Positions 16,497 to 23,513 of a stretch of 64,000 nt of DNA are shown piece after piece. The notes below the pieces were generated by a model that worked only from the letters and a program-made list of their open reading frames with translations, was not told the DNA's origin and did not search any database. Location: positions 23,134 to 87,133 of the forward strand of contig CANRNT010000004.1 of assembly GCA_947631995.1 (NCBI GenBank), written 5' to 3'. Made by a program: the position numbers and the translations under genes. Source of the DNA: an uncultured Clostridia bacterium. GTDB lineage: Bacteria > Bacillota > Clostridia > Oscillospirales > Ruminococcaceae. The first letter of the stretch is position 1. Every line of letters begins with the position of its first letter.

Positions 16497-17976
16497 TATT
16501 TCGCGTTATCTCAGCGTTTTCGCTGGCTATAGCCTTTGTTTCCTTGAGTATTATGAACGCGACCGTTGCAAGGCTTCTCGCCTCTACATAGTCCTTATCC
16601 ACTTTGAAATTTCCCTTATCGAGAAAATCCTTTATCTCTTTTACCCTGTCATATCCCTCGAATATCGCTTTCACGTTCGGCATTACAAAGTAAGCCTTCT
16701 GCATTATGGCTCGTATCTCGGTACGCAGACCTTTTGGAATATGAGGAGCGTCGGGATCGTGCGCAAAGCAGTCCTGCGGATCAAAGTTCTTGCTGAAGCG
16801 TCTGCCGTTTATCTGCATTGCCGCTCTTCTCGAGAAAACCAAAGCTTCAAGCAGAGAATTTGAAGCAAGTCTGTTGTTTCCGTGAACTCCCGTATGCGAA
16901 CACTCTCCGCAGGCGTAAAGACCGTCTATCGACGTCTGCGAATGGCTGTCAACGTTTATGCCGCCCATAAGGTAATGCTGGCACGGGAATATCGGCACTA
17001 AGTCTTTCGTCATATCATAGCCCGCTTCTAGCAGATTTGAATATATCATAGGGAAACGTTTTTTGATAAACTCGGGGTCTTTATGGGTGATGTCGATATA
17101 AAAATCGTCGCTGCCCGTTTTCTTGGCTTCAAATATTATAGAATGTGACACCACATCTCTCGGGGCAAGCTCCAGACGTCTGTCATAGTCCTGCATAAAG
17201 CGTTCCTTATTGCAGTTGCGCAGATATGCGCCCTCTCCCCTTACAGCTTCGGATATCAAAAAGCACTCTCTGGTCTTTCTGTTGTTGAAGGCCGTGGGGT
17301 GAAACTGTATATAGCTCAGGTTTTTTATGACCGCTCCCATACTGTATGCAAAGGCGATACCGTCGCCCGTAGCGATAGCGGAGTTTGTAGTGAACTCATA
17401 CACCCTGCCTATGCCTCCCGTTGCAAGGACGGCATACTGCGAAGCGTATGTTTTATATTCCCCGCCGCGGAGTATATCGAACACAAAGCCGCCGTTTATC
17501 CTCTTTATGCCGCACAGCAGCGCGTTATCAAGGATATCAACGTTTTCAAGACCTTTGACGACCTCTTGCAGCTTCGTCACTATCTCATGACCCGTAGCGT
17601 CGGCATGGTGGAATATCCTGTGTCTGCCGTGACCGCCCTCCAACGTTCTGTGATAATCGCCGTCAGGAGTTTTATCAAACTCAACGCCGTATTCTATCAG
17701 ACGCTCTATATCTATCTTAGCCTCGTTAACGAGTATATCGGTAGTTATGGGATTGTTCTCAAATCCGCCCGCCACGAAAGTATCATGCTCGTGAAGCTCG
17801 GGGCTGTCGTTAGGAGAATTATACACTCCTGCGATACCTCCCTGCGCCAGATCGGAATTACAAAGCTGGAGATCCCCCTTGCATATCATCAGCACCTTCA
17901 ACTCTCTTGAAAGATTAATGACCGCAGACAGTCCTGCCGCTCCCGCGCCCACAACAACGACGTCATATTTTTCCAT
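16486..17976 (-). CDS. nadB: L-aspartate oxidase
   Basis: A 496-residue flavoprotein that oxidises L-aspartate to iminoaspartate, the first step of de novo NAD synthesis. The N-terminal FAD motif is VVVGAGAAGLSA (about residue 7), followed by LAQGGIAGVYNSPND, the EGGHGRHRIFHHADATG block (about 113) and QFHPTAF (about 229). Near residue 340, MGGINVDSHSQTSIDGLYACGE and HGNNRLASNSLLEALVF are typical of NadB. The ATG at 17976 has GGAG 8 bases upstream. No strong sigma-A promoter was found upstream, though a TATAAT and a TGAATA/TATTCA inverted repeat (18101-18117) lie in the 17977-18164 gap. Confidence 0.95.
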   Translation of the reverse strand: MEKYDVVVVGAGAAGLSAVINLSRELKVLMICKGDLQLCNSDLAQGGIAGVYNSPNDSPELHEHDTFVAGGFENNPITTDILVNEAKIDIERLIEYGVEFDKTPDGDYHRTLEGGHGRHRIFHHADATGHEIVTKLQEVVKGLENVDILDNALLCGIKRINGGFVFDILRGGEYKTYASQYAVLATGGIGRVYEFTTNSAIATGDGIAFAYSMGAVIKNLSYIQFHPTAFNNRKTRECFLISEAVRGEGAYLRNCNKERFMQDYDRRLELAPRDVVSHSIIFEAKKTGSDDFYIDITHKDPEFIKKRFPMIYSNLLEAGYDMTKDLVPIFPCQHYLMGGINVDSHSQTSIDGLYACGECSHTGVHGNNRLASNSLLEALVFSRRAAMQINGRRFSKNFDPQDCFAHDPDAPHIPKGLRTEIRAIMQKAYFVMPNVKAIFEGYDRVKEIKDFLDKGNFKVDKDYVEARSLATVAFIILKETKAIASENAEITRNNVR

Positions 17977-18164
17977 AAAAGCCACTCCGTTCTGCCGTTT
18001 GTCAACGGTATACAATGCGTAAAATACATAAGATTATTTTCACATTTCTATTATACAACATTTTGTCCTGAATTTCTATAGTGTTTTGATATATTTTAAA
18101 TGAATAATTTCTATTCAAACTGTTTAGAATACATAAAAAATATTCTGTTTTGCACAAAAACCCC

Positions 18165-18193
18165 TTTACAAAACGAAAAAAAAGGATTATAAT
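18165..18193 (+). promoter_or_regulatory. Sigma-A promoter of the small membrane protein gene
   Basis: TTTACA (18165-18170) and TATAAT (18188-18193) are separated by 17 bases rich in A. Confidence 0.82.
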
Positions 18194-18230
18194 ATTAACA
18201 AATATATCTTGATGAAAGGGGGAGAAGATT

Positions 18231-18473
18231 TTGGAGCAGCTTGAAAAATACTTTCCTATCGGAAACACTATCGCACCGATCTCGAAGGACAACGTTATGT
18301 CGCTCGTTATAGCTATAATAATCTATGTAGTTATAGGCGCAGTTATCGGAGTGCTTATCGGAGTGCTTGCAAAGATACCCGTGCTCGGCATAATATTCGG
18401 AATAGTTGGAACTCTTATCGGCATTTACGTTCTTTGCGGTATAGTGCTATCCATAGTAAAATTTGTGAAATGA
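18231..18473 (+). CDS. Small hydrophobic membrane protein of unknown function
   Basis: An 80-residue protein with a short amphipathic N-terminus and two long hydrophobic segments (about residues 24-47 and 50-76) rich in Ile, Val and Gly. No family is recognised. It starts with TTG, preceded by AAAGGGGG at good spacing. It is flanked by its own promoter and a strong terminator, so it is a single-gene unit and very likely real. Confidence 0.72.
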   Translation: MEQLEKYFPIGNTIAPISKDNVMSLVIAIIIYVVIGAVIGVLIGVLAKIPVLGIIFGIVGTLIGIYVLCGIVLSIVKFVK

Positions 18474-18488
18474 CCGGAACGACATCGG

Positions 18489-18518
18489 CGAGCCGCTGAC
18501 ACAAAAGCGGCTCGTTTT
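18489..18518 (+). terminator. Terminator after the small membrane protein gene
   Basis: A 9-base-pair stem (CGAGCCGCT with AGCGGCTCG) with a short A-rich loop, followed by TTTTTA. Confidence 0.92.
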
Positions 18519-18561
18519 TACTGTCGGCATATTTTCTGCAAAAATGCGAAAGGATAATTAT

Positions 18562-19818
18562 TTGGATATACACGATAACATCGAAAACAAAACAAGGGTC
18601 ATAACGGTATGCGTAGATACGGGCGAATTTGACGCAGAGCGTTCCACAGACGAGCTGTGCGAGCTGGTAGATACCGCAGGCGGAGAGGTCGCCGCGAGCA
18701 TAATACAAAAGCGTCCCTCTTTCGACGCCGCGACCTGCATAGGCTCGGGCAGACTGGAGGAGCTGGCTGAGCTTTGCAGCTCGCTCGAAGCCGATATGAT
18801 AGTATTCGACCACGAGCTGACCGCGACGCAGATACGCAACATAGAGAGCGTTTGCGGCGTTTTCACCATTGACCGCACAATGCTGATACTCGATATATTC
18901 GCACAGCGCGCTGTAACGCACGAGGGGCGTTTGCAGGTAGAGCTTGCGCAGAACAAATACCGTCTTGCAAGGCTGACGGGAATGGGCGTTAAGCTGTCGC
19001 GGCTTGGCGGAGGTATCGGCACGAGAGGCCCCGGCGAAAGCAAGCTGGAGGTTGACAAACGTCACATAAGGGCGCGGATACAGACCCTTTCACGCGAACT
19101 CAAAGAAATAGAAAAGCGCAGGGCTTTGCTTCGCGGCAAACGAAAGAAAGACGGCGTTCTGACCTGCGCGATAGTCGGTTACACAAACGCGGGAAAATCA
19201 ACGCTTCTCAACACGCTTACAAAAGCAGGCGTTCTTGCGGAGGATAAGCTGTTCGCAACTCTGGAAACCACTTCCCGCGCGATAGAGCTTCCCGACGGCA
19301 GGAGCGTAACGCTGATAGACACCGTAGGGCTTATAAGCAGACTTCCTCATCATCTGGTGGAGGCTTTTCATTCAACTCTGGAAGAAGCCGCGTCGGCGGA
19401 CGTTATAATACATCTGTGCGACGCTTCCGCCGAGGACTGCGCCGAGCAGGCAAACGTAACGCTGTCGCTGCTCAATGAGCTTGGCTGCGGCGGCATACCG
19501 ATAGTGACTGTGCTGAACAAATGCGACCTGCCCGAGGCGGGAGACGCTTCGATCTTCGCCGACAGAGATGACGTTATAAGGATCTCGGCAAAGTACGGCA
19601 GCGGTATAGACGCAATGCTCGGCGCATTGGCAAAGGCTCTCAGACCTACGGCGCAGCGTATAAAGCTTTTATTACCTTACGACAAGAGCGGACTTGTGAA
19701 CAAGATATTGACGGGAGACGGCAAAATATTTTCACAGGAATACACGGACGGCGGCATTTTGCTCGACGCTCTGGTGGACAACACGATACTGTATATTTTT
19801 GAAAGCTTCAGGATCTGA
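18562..19818 (+). CDS. hflX: GTPase HflX
   Basis: A ribosome-associated GTPase that in other bacteria splits stalled 70S ribosomes. The N-terminal HflX domain is followed by GGGIGTRGPGESKLE (about residue 151), then the GTPase domain with G1 GYTNAGKST (about 210), G3 DTVGLISRLPHHLVEAF and G4 NKCD (about 317). The length of about 420 residues is normal. An ATG at 18544 is possible, but AAAGGA lies inside that stretch 7 bases before the in-frame TTG at 18562, so TTG is preferred. No promoter is visible between the upstream terminator and this gene. Confidence 0.94.
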   Translation: MDIHDNIENKTRVITVCVDTGEFDAERSTDELCELVDTAGGEVAASIIQKRPSFDAATCIGSGRLEELAELCSSLEADMIVFDHELTATQIRNIESVCGVFTIDRTMLILDIFAQRAVTHEGRLQVELAQNKYRLARLTGMGVKLSRLGGGIGTRGPGESKLEVDKRHIRARIQTLSRELKEIEKRRALLRGKRKKDGVLTCAIVGYTNAGKSTLLNTLTKAGVLAEDKLFATLETTSRAIELPDGRSVTLIDTVGLISRLPHHLVEAFHSTLEEAASADVIIHLCDASAEDCAEQANVTLSLLNELGCGGIPIVTVLNKCDLPEAGDASIFADRDDVIRISAKYGSGIDAMLGALAKALRPTAQRIKLLLPYDKSGLVNKILTGDGKIFSQEYTDGGILLDALVDNTILYIFESFRI

Positions 19819-19849
19819 AATTTTCTTGGATACAGAGTATCACAACTAT

Positions 19850-20794
19850 ATGAACATTATTATGAAAGCAACTAAATTTATTTTTACGGCAGCAATAGCG
19901 TCGGCAGCCATACTGCTGACGTCCTGCGCAAGCTCTGATACAAGCGTTTCGGCAGAGACGCAGGAGCAGTACACGACAACGCAGACAACGACCTCCGCTT
20001 CCGTATCTGTTACGTCTGCGGCAGCGACATCAAAAAAGAAAGTTACAACAACTACCGCTGCCACCGAGCAGACTACCGTGACCGAGGAGACCACTACGGT
20101 CTTGGAAACTACCGCCGCGCCCGTCACAGAGCCGCCGCGTACAGAAGCACAGCCCGTATATGCGCCCTCATACGAGCAGACTGCGGAGTATTTCATACCC
20201 AACTTTCCGATAATATACCAGTCGCCCGAATTGCCCACAGGCTGCGAGATAACCGCCGCCACTATGCTTTTGCGATATTACGGTTACGGAGCCGACAAGG
20301 TGACTATGGCAAGAAATTACCTGCCCACGCTTTATGATACGGGTTATCATTACGGCAGCGACGGCAGGTTATACGGAAACGATATGGAGAGCTATTTTAT
20401 CGGCGACCCTTTCTCCTCTCAAGGTATAATTTGCGGGGTGACAGCGATACATACTGCGATAACCAACTATTTTTCAGACACGGGCGTATCCGCGGCAGTA
20501 CAAAACATAACAGGGACGTCTTTGGACGATGTTTACGGACTTATAAAGTCCGGCACGCCTGTAATGGTATGGGTGACCGTTGGTATGCGGGACAGATGGT
20601 CGAAAAGCGGTTGGTATCGTGATGACGGCGCATACATGGAATATGACAGGAACGATCACGCCGCCGTGCTTATCGGATACAGCGGTGACCGCGTATTCCT
20701 TGCCGACCCGATAGCGGGAAACGTATCCTACGGCAGGGCGCAGTTTGAAAAGATATTTACCGAAAGAGGAAACAAATGCCTCATCATAAACTAA
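19850..20794 (+). CDS. C39-like cysteine peptidase lipoprotein
   Basis: A surface lipoprotein with a papain-like Peptidase_C39_2 domain. A signal peptide ends in the lipobox LTSC (about residue 26), followed by a Thr-rich, probably extended linker of about 75 residues. The catalytic Cys lies in LPTGCEITAATML (about 132), the His in NDHAAVLIGY (about 270) and the Asp in LADP (about 286). The substrate is unknown; such domains cleave peptides or wall components. Two candidate ATGs (19850 and 19862) lack a clear ribosome site; I used the first. It follows hflX by 31 bases and may be read through from it. Confidence 0.85.
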   Translation: MNIIMKATKFIFTAAIASAAILLTSCASSDTSVSAETQEQYTTTQTTTSASVSVTSAAATSKKKVTTTTAATEQTTVTEETTTVLETTAAPVTEPPRTEAQPVYAPSYEQTAEYFIPNFPIIYQSPELPTGCEITAATMLLRYYGYGADKVTMARNYLPTLYDTGYHYGSDGRLYGNDMESYFIGDPFSSQGIICGVTAIHTAITNYFSDTGVSAAVQNITGTSLDDVYGLIKSGTPVMVWVTVGMRDRWSKSGWYRDDGAYMEYDRNDHAAVLIGYSGDRVFLADPIAGNVSYGRAQFEKIFTERGNKCLIIN

Positions 20795-20799
20795 AACAA

Positions 20800-20825
20800 C
20801 ACCGCACAATGTTCGTTGTGCGGTG
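20800..20825. terminator. Hairpin between convergent genes
   Basis: A perfect 10-base-pair stem (CACCGCACAA with TTGTGCGGTG, 6-base loop) lies between the convergent C39-lipoprotein and AEC-transporter genes. On the minus strand it is followed by TTGTTTTAGTTT, so it probably ends the minus-strand transcript and may serve both. Confidence 0.75.
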
Positions 20826-20829
20826 CAGC

Positions 20830-21777
20830 TTATATAAGGCTTTGTATATATATCATCAGCGGCATTGTGACTACCGATAAGACGGTAGTCAGCGCAAAAA
20901 GCTGTGACGCAGCCTCGGCGTTCTTCCCGAAACGTATGGACATCATAGTGCCCATTGTTGCGGTGGGGCAAGAGAACGCGAGTATCGTTGTGAGCAGGGC
21001 GGTCTCGCTTACCCCGAGAAAACGGAATATCCATGTCAGCAAGAACACCAGAACGAGAGGTATTATCACGAGCCTTACGGCGCAGGTGCGGTACAGCCTG
21101 ACATTTTTTATAGCCTTCAGAAGATTTGACTGCGATATTGATACGCCTGCTATTATCATGGCAAGGGGCGCGACTGTATCTTTCATAGACACCATGGCGC
21201 TCATGACTACGTCAGGGTACTCAAAGCGGACGGCAAAGAGTATCATGCCCAGAAATGTAGCGATTATTGAGGGGTTCAGCAGGACTTTTTTAATGGATAT
21301 CTCTTTTTTGTCGCCCGTTATCATGTACACGCCGTGCGTCCAGACAAGTATCATAAACGCCGAATGAAACGCGGTTATGTAGAAAACGCCCTCAGCGCCG
21401 AAAAGCGCGTCTGCTAGCGGTATGCCCATAAAGCCGCAGTTGGTATATATAGCCGAAAATCTTTCTATTATATAGTCGGGGTCTTCTTTGCCTGTAATGC
21501 CCTTTTTGCGTATCAAAAGGCAGGCAAGGGCGATAACTGCAACGAACCCGAGAAAGCTTATGCCGAGCGTTATGAAAAGCCCTTTGAGAAGCTTCATTGA
21601 AAAATCCTGACAGAAGGAAACAAGTATCATCATCGGGGTGAATACATACATCACGACGTTGGTTATGCTTTTGTTGCCGATATCGGTGATAAGCTTGCAT
21701 TTATAGCTTATTACGCCTGCCGCAAGAAATATCAGCATTACGACCACTTTCTGAAAAAGCAGCCACGCAAGTTCCAT
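20830..21777 (-). CDS. AEC family transporter (auxin efflux carrier-like)
   Basis: A 315-residue integral membrane protein with about ten hydrophobic helices, of the AEC/malonate-malate transporter type. Family features include the early VVVMLIFLAAGVISYK helix, NCGFMGIPLADALFG in the middle (about residue 112-126) and FSCPTATMGTMMSIRFG near the C-terminus (about 270). Members export or import small organic anions; the substrate cannot be read here. ATG at 21777 is preceded by AGGGTGATGAG. It is monocistronic. Confidence 0.88.
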   Translation of the reverse strand: MELAWLLFQKVVVMLIFLAAGVISYKCKLITDIGNKSITNVVMYVFTPMMILVSFCQDFSMKLLKGLFITLGISFLGFVAVIALACLLIRKKGITGKEDPDYIIERFSAIYTNCGFMGIPLADALFGAEGVFYITAFHSAFMILVWTHGVYMITGDKKEISIKKVLLNPSIIATFLGMILFAVRFEYPDVVMSAMVSMKDTVAPLAMIIAGVSISQSNLLKAIKNVRLYRTCAVRLVIIPLVLVFLLTWIFRFLGVSETALLTTILAFSCPTATMGTMMSIRFGKNAEAASQLFALTTVLSVVTMPLMIYIQSLI

Positions 21778-21835
21778 GTCTCATCACCCTTTTCATAATG
21801 TAATCAAATTGTCATAAATTGTAACGGAATTGTTG

Positions 21836-21863
21836 TTGCGTTATGCGGAAAAATGAGTATAAT
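21836..21863 (+). promoter_or_regulatory. Candidate plus-strand promoter in a gene-free gap
   Basis: TTGCGT (21836-21841) and TATAAT (21858-21863) are 16 bases apart. The TATAAT lies inside an inverted repeat GAGTATAAT...ATTATACTC (21855-21887), which may be an operator. Confidence 0.5.
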
Positions 21864-21869
21864 AAAGAG

Positions 21870-21950
21870 TGAAGAGTAATTATACTCGTTTCATCCTCTC
21901 CAAATATAAATTGTTTTATTTAAAGGACTGCTTTATGTAGTCCTTTTTTC
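21870..21950 (+). ncRNA. Candidate small RNA, about 80 nt
   Basis: Between two minus-strand genes a plus-strand promoter candidate is followed 60 bases later by a strong plus-strand terminator. No ORF with a ribosome site lies between them, and the next plus-strand gene is over 1 kb away. The end coordinates are inferred from the promoter and terminator. It belongs to no RNA family that I recognise. Confidence 0.4.
21922..21950 (+). terminator. Plus-strand intrinsic terminator
   Basis: Stem AAAGGACT/AGTCCTTT with a 9-base loop, followed by further T residues (TTTCTTTG). On the minus strand the downstream tract is A-rich, so it is poorly placed to serve pyrE. Confidence 0.75.
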
Positions 21951-21967
21951 TTTGTATTTTTATGCCT

Positions 21968-22630
21968 TTATGCGCCGTAGGAAGCGAGGTAATCGCGCAT
22001 TTTGCCGAGGTATTCCCCGCCCTCTATAACGCCATCCTCGATAGCTTTTATAATATCCTTGACGGTAACTATCGGATACACCTTAACGCCGAACTCGTCG
22101 TATGCGTCCTGAACTGCACTTTTATCGCTGCCGAGGGCTTTTTCCATTCTGTCAACGGTAATTATCATGGCGGTTATATCAACGTTTGCCGCGCCTTTCA
22201 GCTTTGGCAGAACCTCTCTCAGCGCCTTGCCCGAGGTCATAACGTCTTCTATAATGACCACCTTATCGCCGTCGCTAAGCTGTGCGCCGACGAACATTCC
22301 GCCCTCGCCGTGGTCTTTGACCTCCTTGCGGTCAAAGCAATAGCTGGCGTCTATGCCGTACTTATTATAAAGAGCGACCGAAGCGGCGGTCGCGAGGGGT
22401 ATGCCCTTATAGGCAGGGCCGAAAAGCGTTTGCACTTCTATATTGTTCTCGTGGATACAGTCGGCATAAAACTCGCCCAGTCTTGCAAGCTGCGCGCCTG
22501 TTTTATAGTTGCCCGCGTTCATAAAATACGGCGCGATCCGTCCGCTTTTCAGCGTAAACTCGCCGAACATCAGAACGCCGCTGTCTACCATAAACTTTAT
22601 GAATTTTTCCTTGTAAGAAAGCTCTTGCAT
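21968..22630 (-). CDS. pyrE: Orotate phosphoribosyltransferase
   Basis: A 220-residue enzyme of pyrimidine synthesis, converting orotate and PRPP to orotidine 5'-phosphate. It shows FTLKSGRIAPYFMNAG (about residue 26), LFGPAYKGIPLA, and the PRPP-binding VVIIEDVMTSGKAL (about 125-138). The start is ATG at 22630, preceded by AAAGGGTG. An in-frame reading of 74 more residues upstream passes through the promoter and a palindromic block and is rejected. pyrE is alone here, apart from other pyr genes. Confidence 0.94.
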   Translation of the reverse strand: MQELSYKEKFIKFMVDSGVLMFGEFTLKSGRIAPYFMNAGNYKTGAQLARLGEFYADCIHENNIEVQTLFGPAYKGIPLATAASVALYNKYGIDASYCFDRKEVKDHGEGGMFVGAQLSDGDKVVIIEDVMTSGKALREVLPKLKGAANVDITAMIITVDRMEKALGSDKSAVQDAYDEFGVKVYPIVTVKDIIKAIEDGVIEGGEYLGKMRDYLASYGA

Positions 22631-22664
22631 ACTAAAACACCCTTTGCAAAATTTTATTATACTT

Positions 22665-22693
22665 ATTATAACACAAGGCAAGTCATTTTGCAA
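22665..22693 (-). promoter_or_regulatory. Sigma-A promoter of pyrE
   Basis: On the minus strand TTGCAA (22688-22693) and TATAAT (22665-22670) are 17 bases apart, with a leader of about 30 bases. Confidence 0.85.
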
Positions 22694-22737
22694 GCACATA
22701 TTATCACGGTCGGTTTGCTTTCGGTACTGCTCTTTCC

Positions 22738-22826
22738 GCGGCGCAGCCGCTTGCCGCCGCAGGCGGCAAGCATGGGCGGCGAAGCCGCCCTTAGTCCCGT
22801 TTCCGCAGGAAACGGACGGCTGCGCC
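22738..22826. repeat. Palindromic block of four hairpins with GNA triloops
   Basis: Four perfect hairpins in a row: GCGGC-gca-GCCGC (22738-22750), CTTGCCGCC-gca-GGCGGCAAG (22750-22770), GGGCGGC-gaa-GCCGCCC (22774-22790) and CCGTTTCC-gca-GGAAACGG (22797-22815). An outer pair GGCGCAGCC (22740-22748) and GGCTGCGCC (22818-22826) can close the inner hairpins. The block is far richer in G+C than its AT-rich surroundings and separates the divergent pyrE and feo promoters. It may be a mobile or exported intergenic repeat. Confidence 0.8.
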
Positions 22827-22857
22827 TGCACAAACGTTGTGTTATTCGCCAAAACAC

Positions 22858-22873
22858 GTTAGCATATGCTAAC
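22858..22873. promoter_or_regulatory. Feo operator copy 1 (GTTAG-N6-CTAAC)
   Basis: Perfect 16-base palindrome GTTAGCATATGCTAAC, about 50 bases upstream of the feo -35 element. The same half-sites recur at 22960 and 23474. Confidence 0.75.
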
Positions 22874-22921
22874 TACATTTTGTGCGACCGTACAAAATTT
22901 TCCCTCCGCGATACCTTTTTG

Positions 22922-22950
22922 TTGACTTTTCTTTTTTACGGGTGTATATT
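22922..22950 (+). promoter_or_regulatory. Sigma-A promoter of the feo operon
   Basis: TTGACT (22922-22927) and TATATT (22945-22950) with a 17-base spacer. Operator copy 2 lies just downstream, over the expected transcription start. Confidence 0.8.
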
Positions 22951-22959
22951 TATATTAGA

Positions 22960-22975
22960 GTTAGTTGAGGCTAAC
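22960..22975. promoter_or_regulatory. Feo operator copy 2 (GTTAG-N6-CTAAC)
   Basis: GTTAGTTGAGGCTAAC, ten bases after the -10 element, a typical repressor position. It resembles the DtxR/IdeR iron box core. Confidence 0.75.
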
Positions 22976-22998
22976 CAAAACGATAAGGAGTGATATTT

Positions 22999-23208
22999 AT
23001 GCCTCTTACACTTGCACAGACAGGCACAAGCTGCGTTATAAAAAAGATAGGCGGCAACCCGGATACACGAAAGTTTCTTGAAAGCTTGGGGTTCGTTGTC
23101 GGCGGCACGGTGACGATAGTGAGCGAAGTTGGTGGAAATGTCATCGTAAGCGTTAAGGATAGCCGCGTTGCCGTTTCAAAAGAAATGGCGATAAAGATAA
23201 TGATATAA
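22999..23208 (+). CDS. feoA: FeoA domain protein, first copy
   Basis: A 69-residue SH3-like FeoA protein, a cytoplasmic helper of the FeoB ferrous iron transporter. It has the family pattern of a short N-terminal strand, GGNPDTRKFLESLGFVVGGTVTIV in the middle and a terminal SRVAVSKEMAIKI strand. ATG at 22999 has AAGGAG eight bases upstream. It begins the feo operon and is preceded by two GTTAG-N6-CTAAC sites. The two FeoA copies differ clearly in sequence, so they are not a recent duplication. Confidence 0.9.
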   Translation: MPLTLAQTGTSCVIKKIGGNPDTRKFLESLGFVVGGTVTIVSEVGGNVIVSVKDSRVAVSKEMAIKIMI

Positions 23209-23231
23209 CAGATATAAAGGGAGGTAATTTT

Positions 23232-23453
23232 ATGCCGACACTTAAAGAAGCGAAGATCGGCGACACCGTCAGAGTGAAAAAGCTTGGCGGCGAGGGCGCG
23301 GTAAAGCGCAGGATAATGGACATGGGCATAACCAAAGGCGTGAGCGTTTACGTTCGCAAGGTAGCACCGCTGGGCGACCCCATTGAAGTTACCGTGCGCG
23401 GCTACGAGCTTTCTCTTCGCAAGGCGGACGCCGAAAGCATTGAAGTTGAATGA
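23232..23453 (+). CDS. feoA: FeoA domain protein, second copy
   Basis: A 73-residue FeoA protein. It shows LKEAKIGDTVRVKKLGGEG, the MDMGITKGVSVYVRKVAPLGDPIEV core and the ELSLRKADAESIEV end, closer to classical FeoA than the first copy. GGGAGG precedes the ATG. It lies 23 bases after the first feoA and 60 bases before feoB. Tandem FeoA proteins ahead of FeoB are common in Clostridia. Confidence 0.93.
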   Translation: MPTLKEAKIGDTVRVKKLGGEGAVKRRIMDMGITKGVSVYVRKVAPLGDPIEVTVRGYELSLRKADAESIEVE

Positions 23454-23473
23454 CTTATTTTTTTGCGGTACGA

Positions 23474-23489
23474 GTTAGCGTATGCTAAC
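23474..23489. promoter_or_regulatory. Feo operator copy 3 (GTTAG-N6-CTAAC)
   Basis: GTTAGCGTATGCTAAC lies in the short gap before feoB, 24 bases upstream of its ATG. No good promoter is visible next to it, so it could act as a roadblock or serve a weak internal promoter. Confidence 0.7.
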
Positions 23490-23513
23490 AACAATTTTGA
23501 AAGGACTGATATT

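Noticed and set aside
17977..18120. A promoter for nadB
   Set aside because: A TATAAT is present on the minus strand, but no acceptable -35 element lies 16-18 bases upstream; left uncalled.
22631..22852. An N-terminal extension of PyrE by 74 residues
   Set aside because: The in-frame stretch crosses the pyrE promoter and the palindromic block, and the known family start lies at 22630 with a ribosome site.
21962..22993. A long plus-strand reading frame (over 300 codons) opposite pyrE
   Set aside because: It is the complement of a well-supported pyrE plus promoter and repeat DNA, shows no domain, and has no ribosome site.
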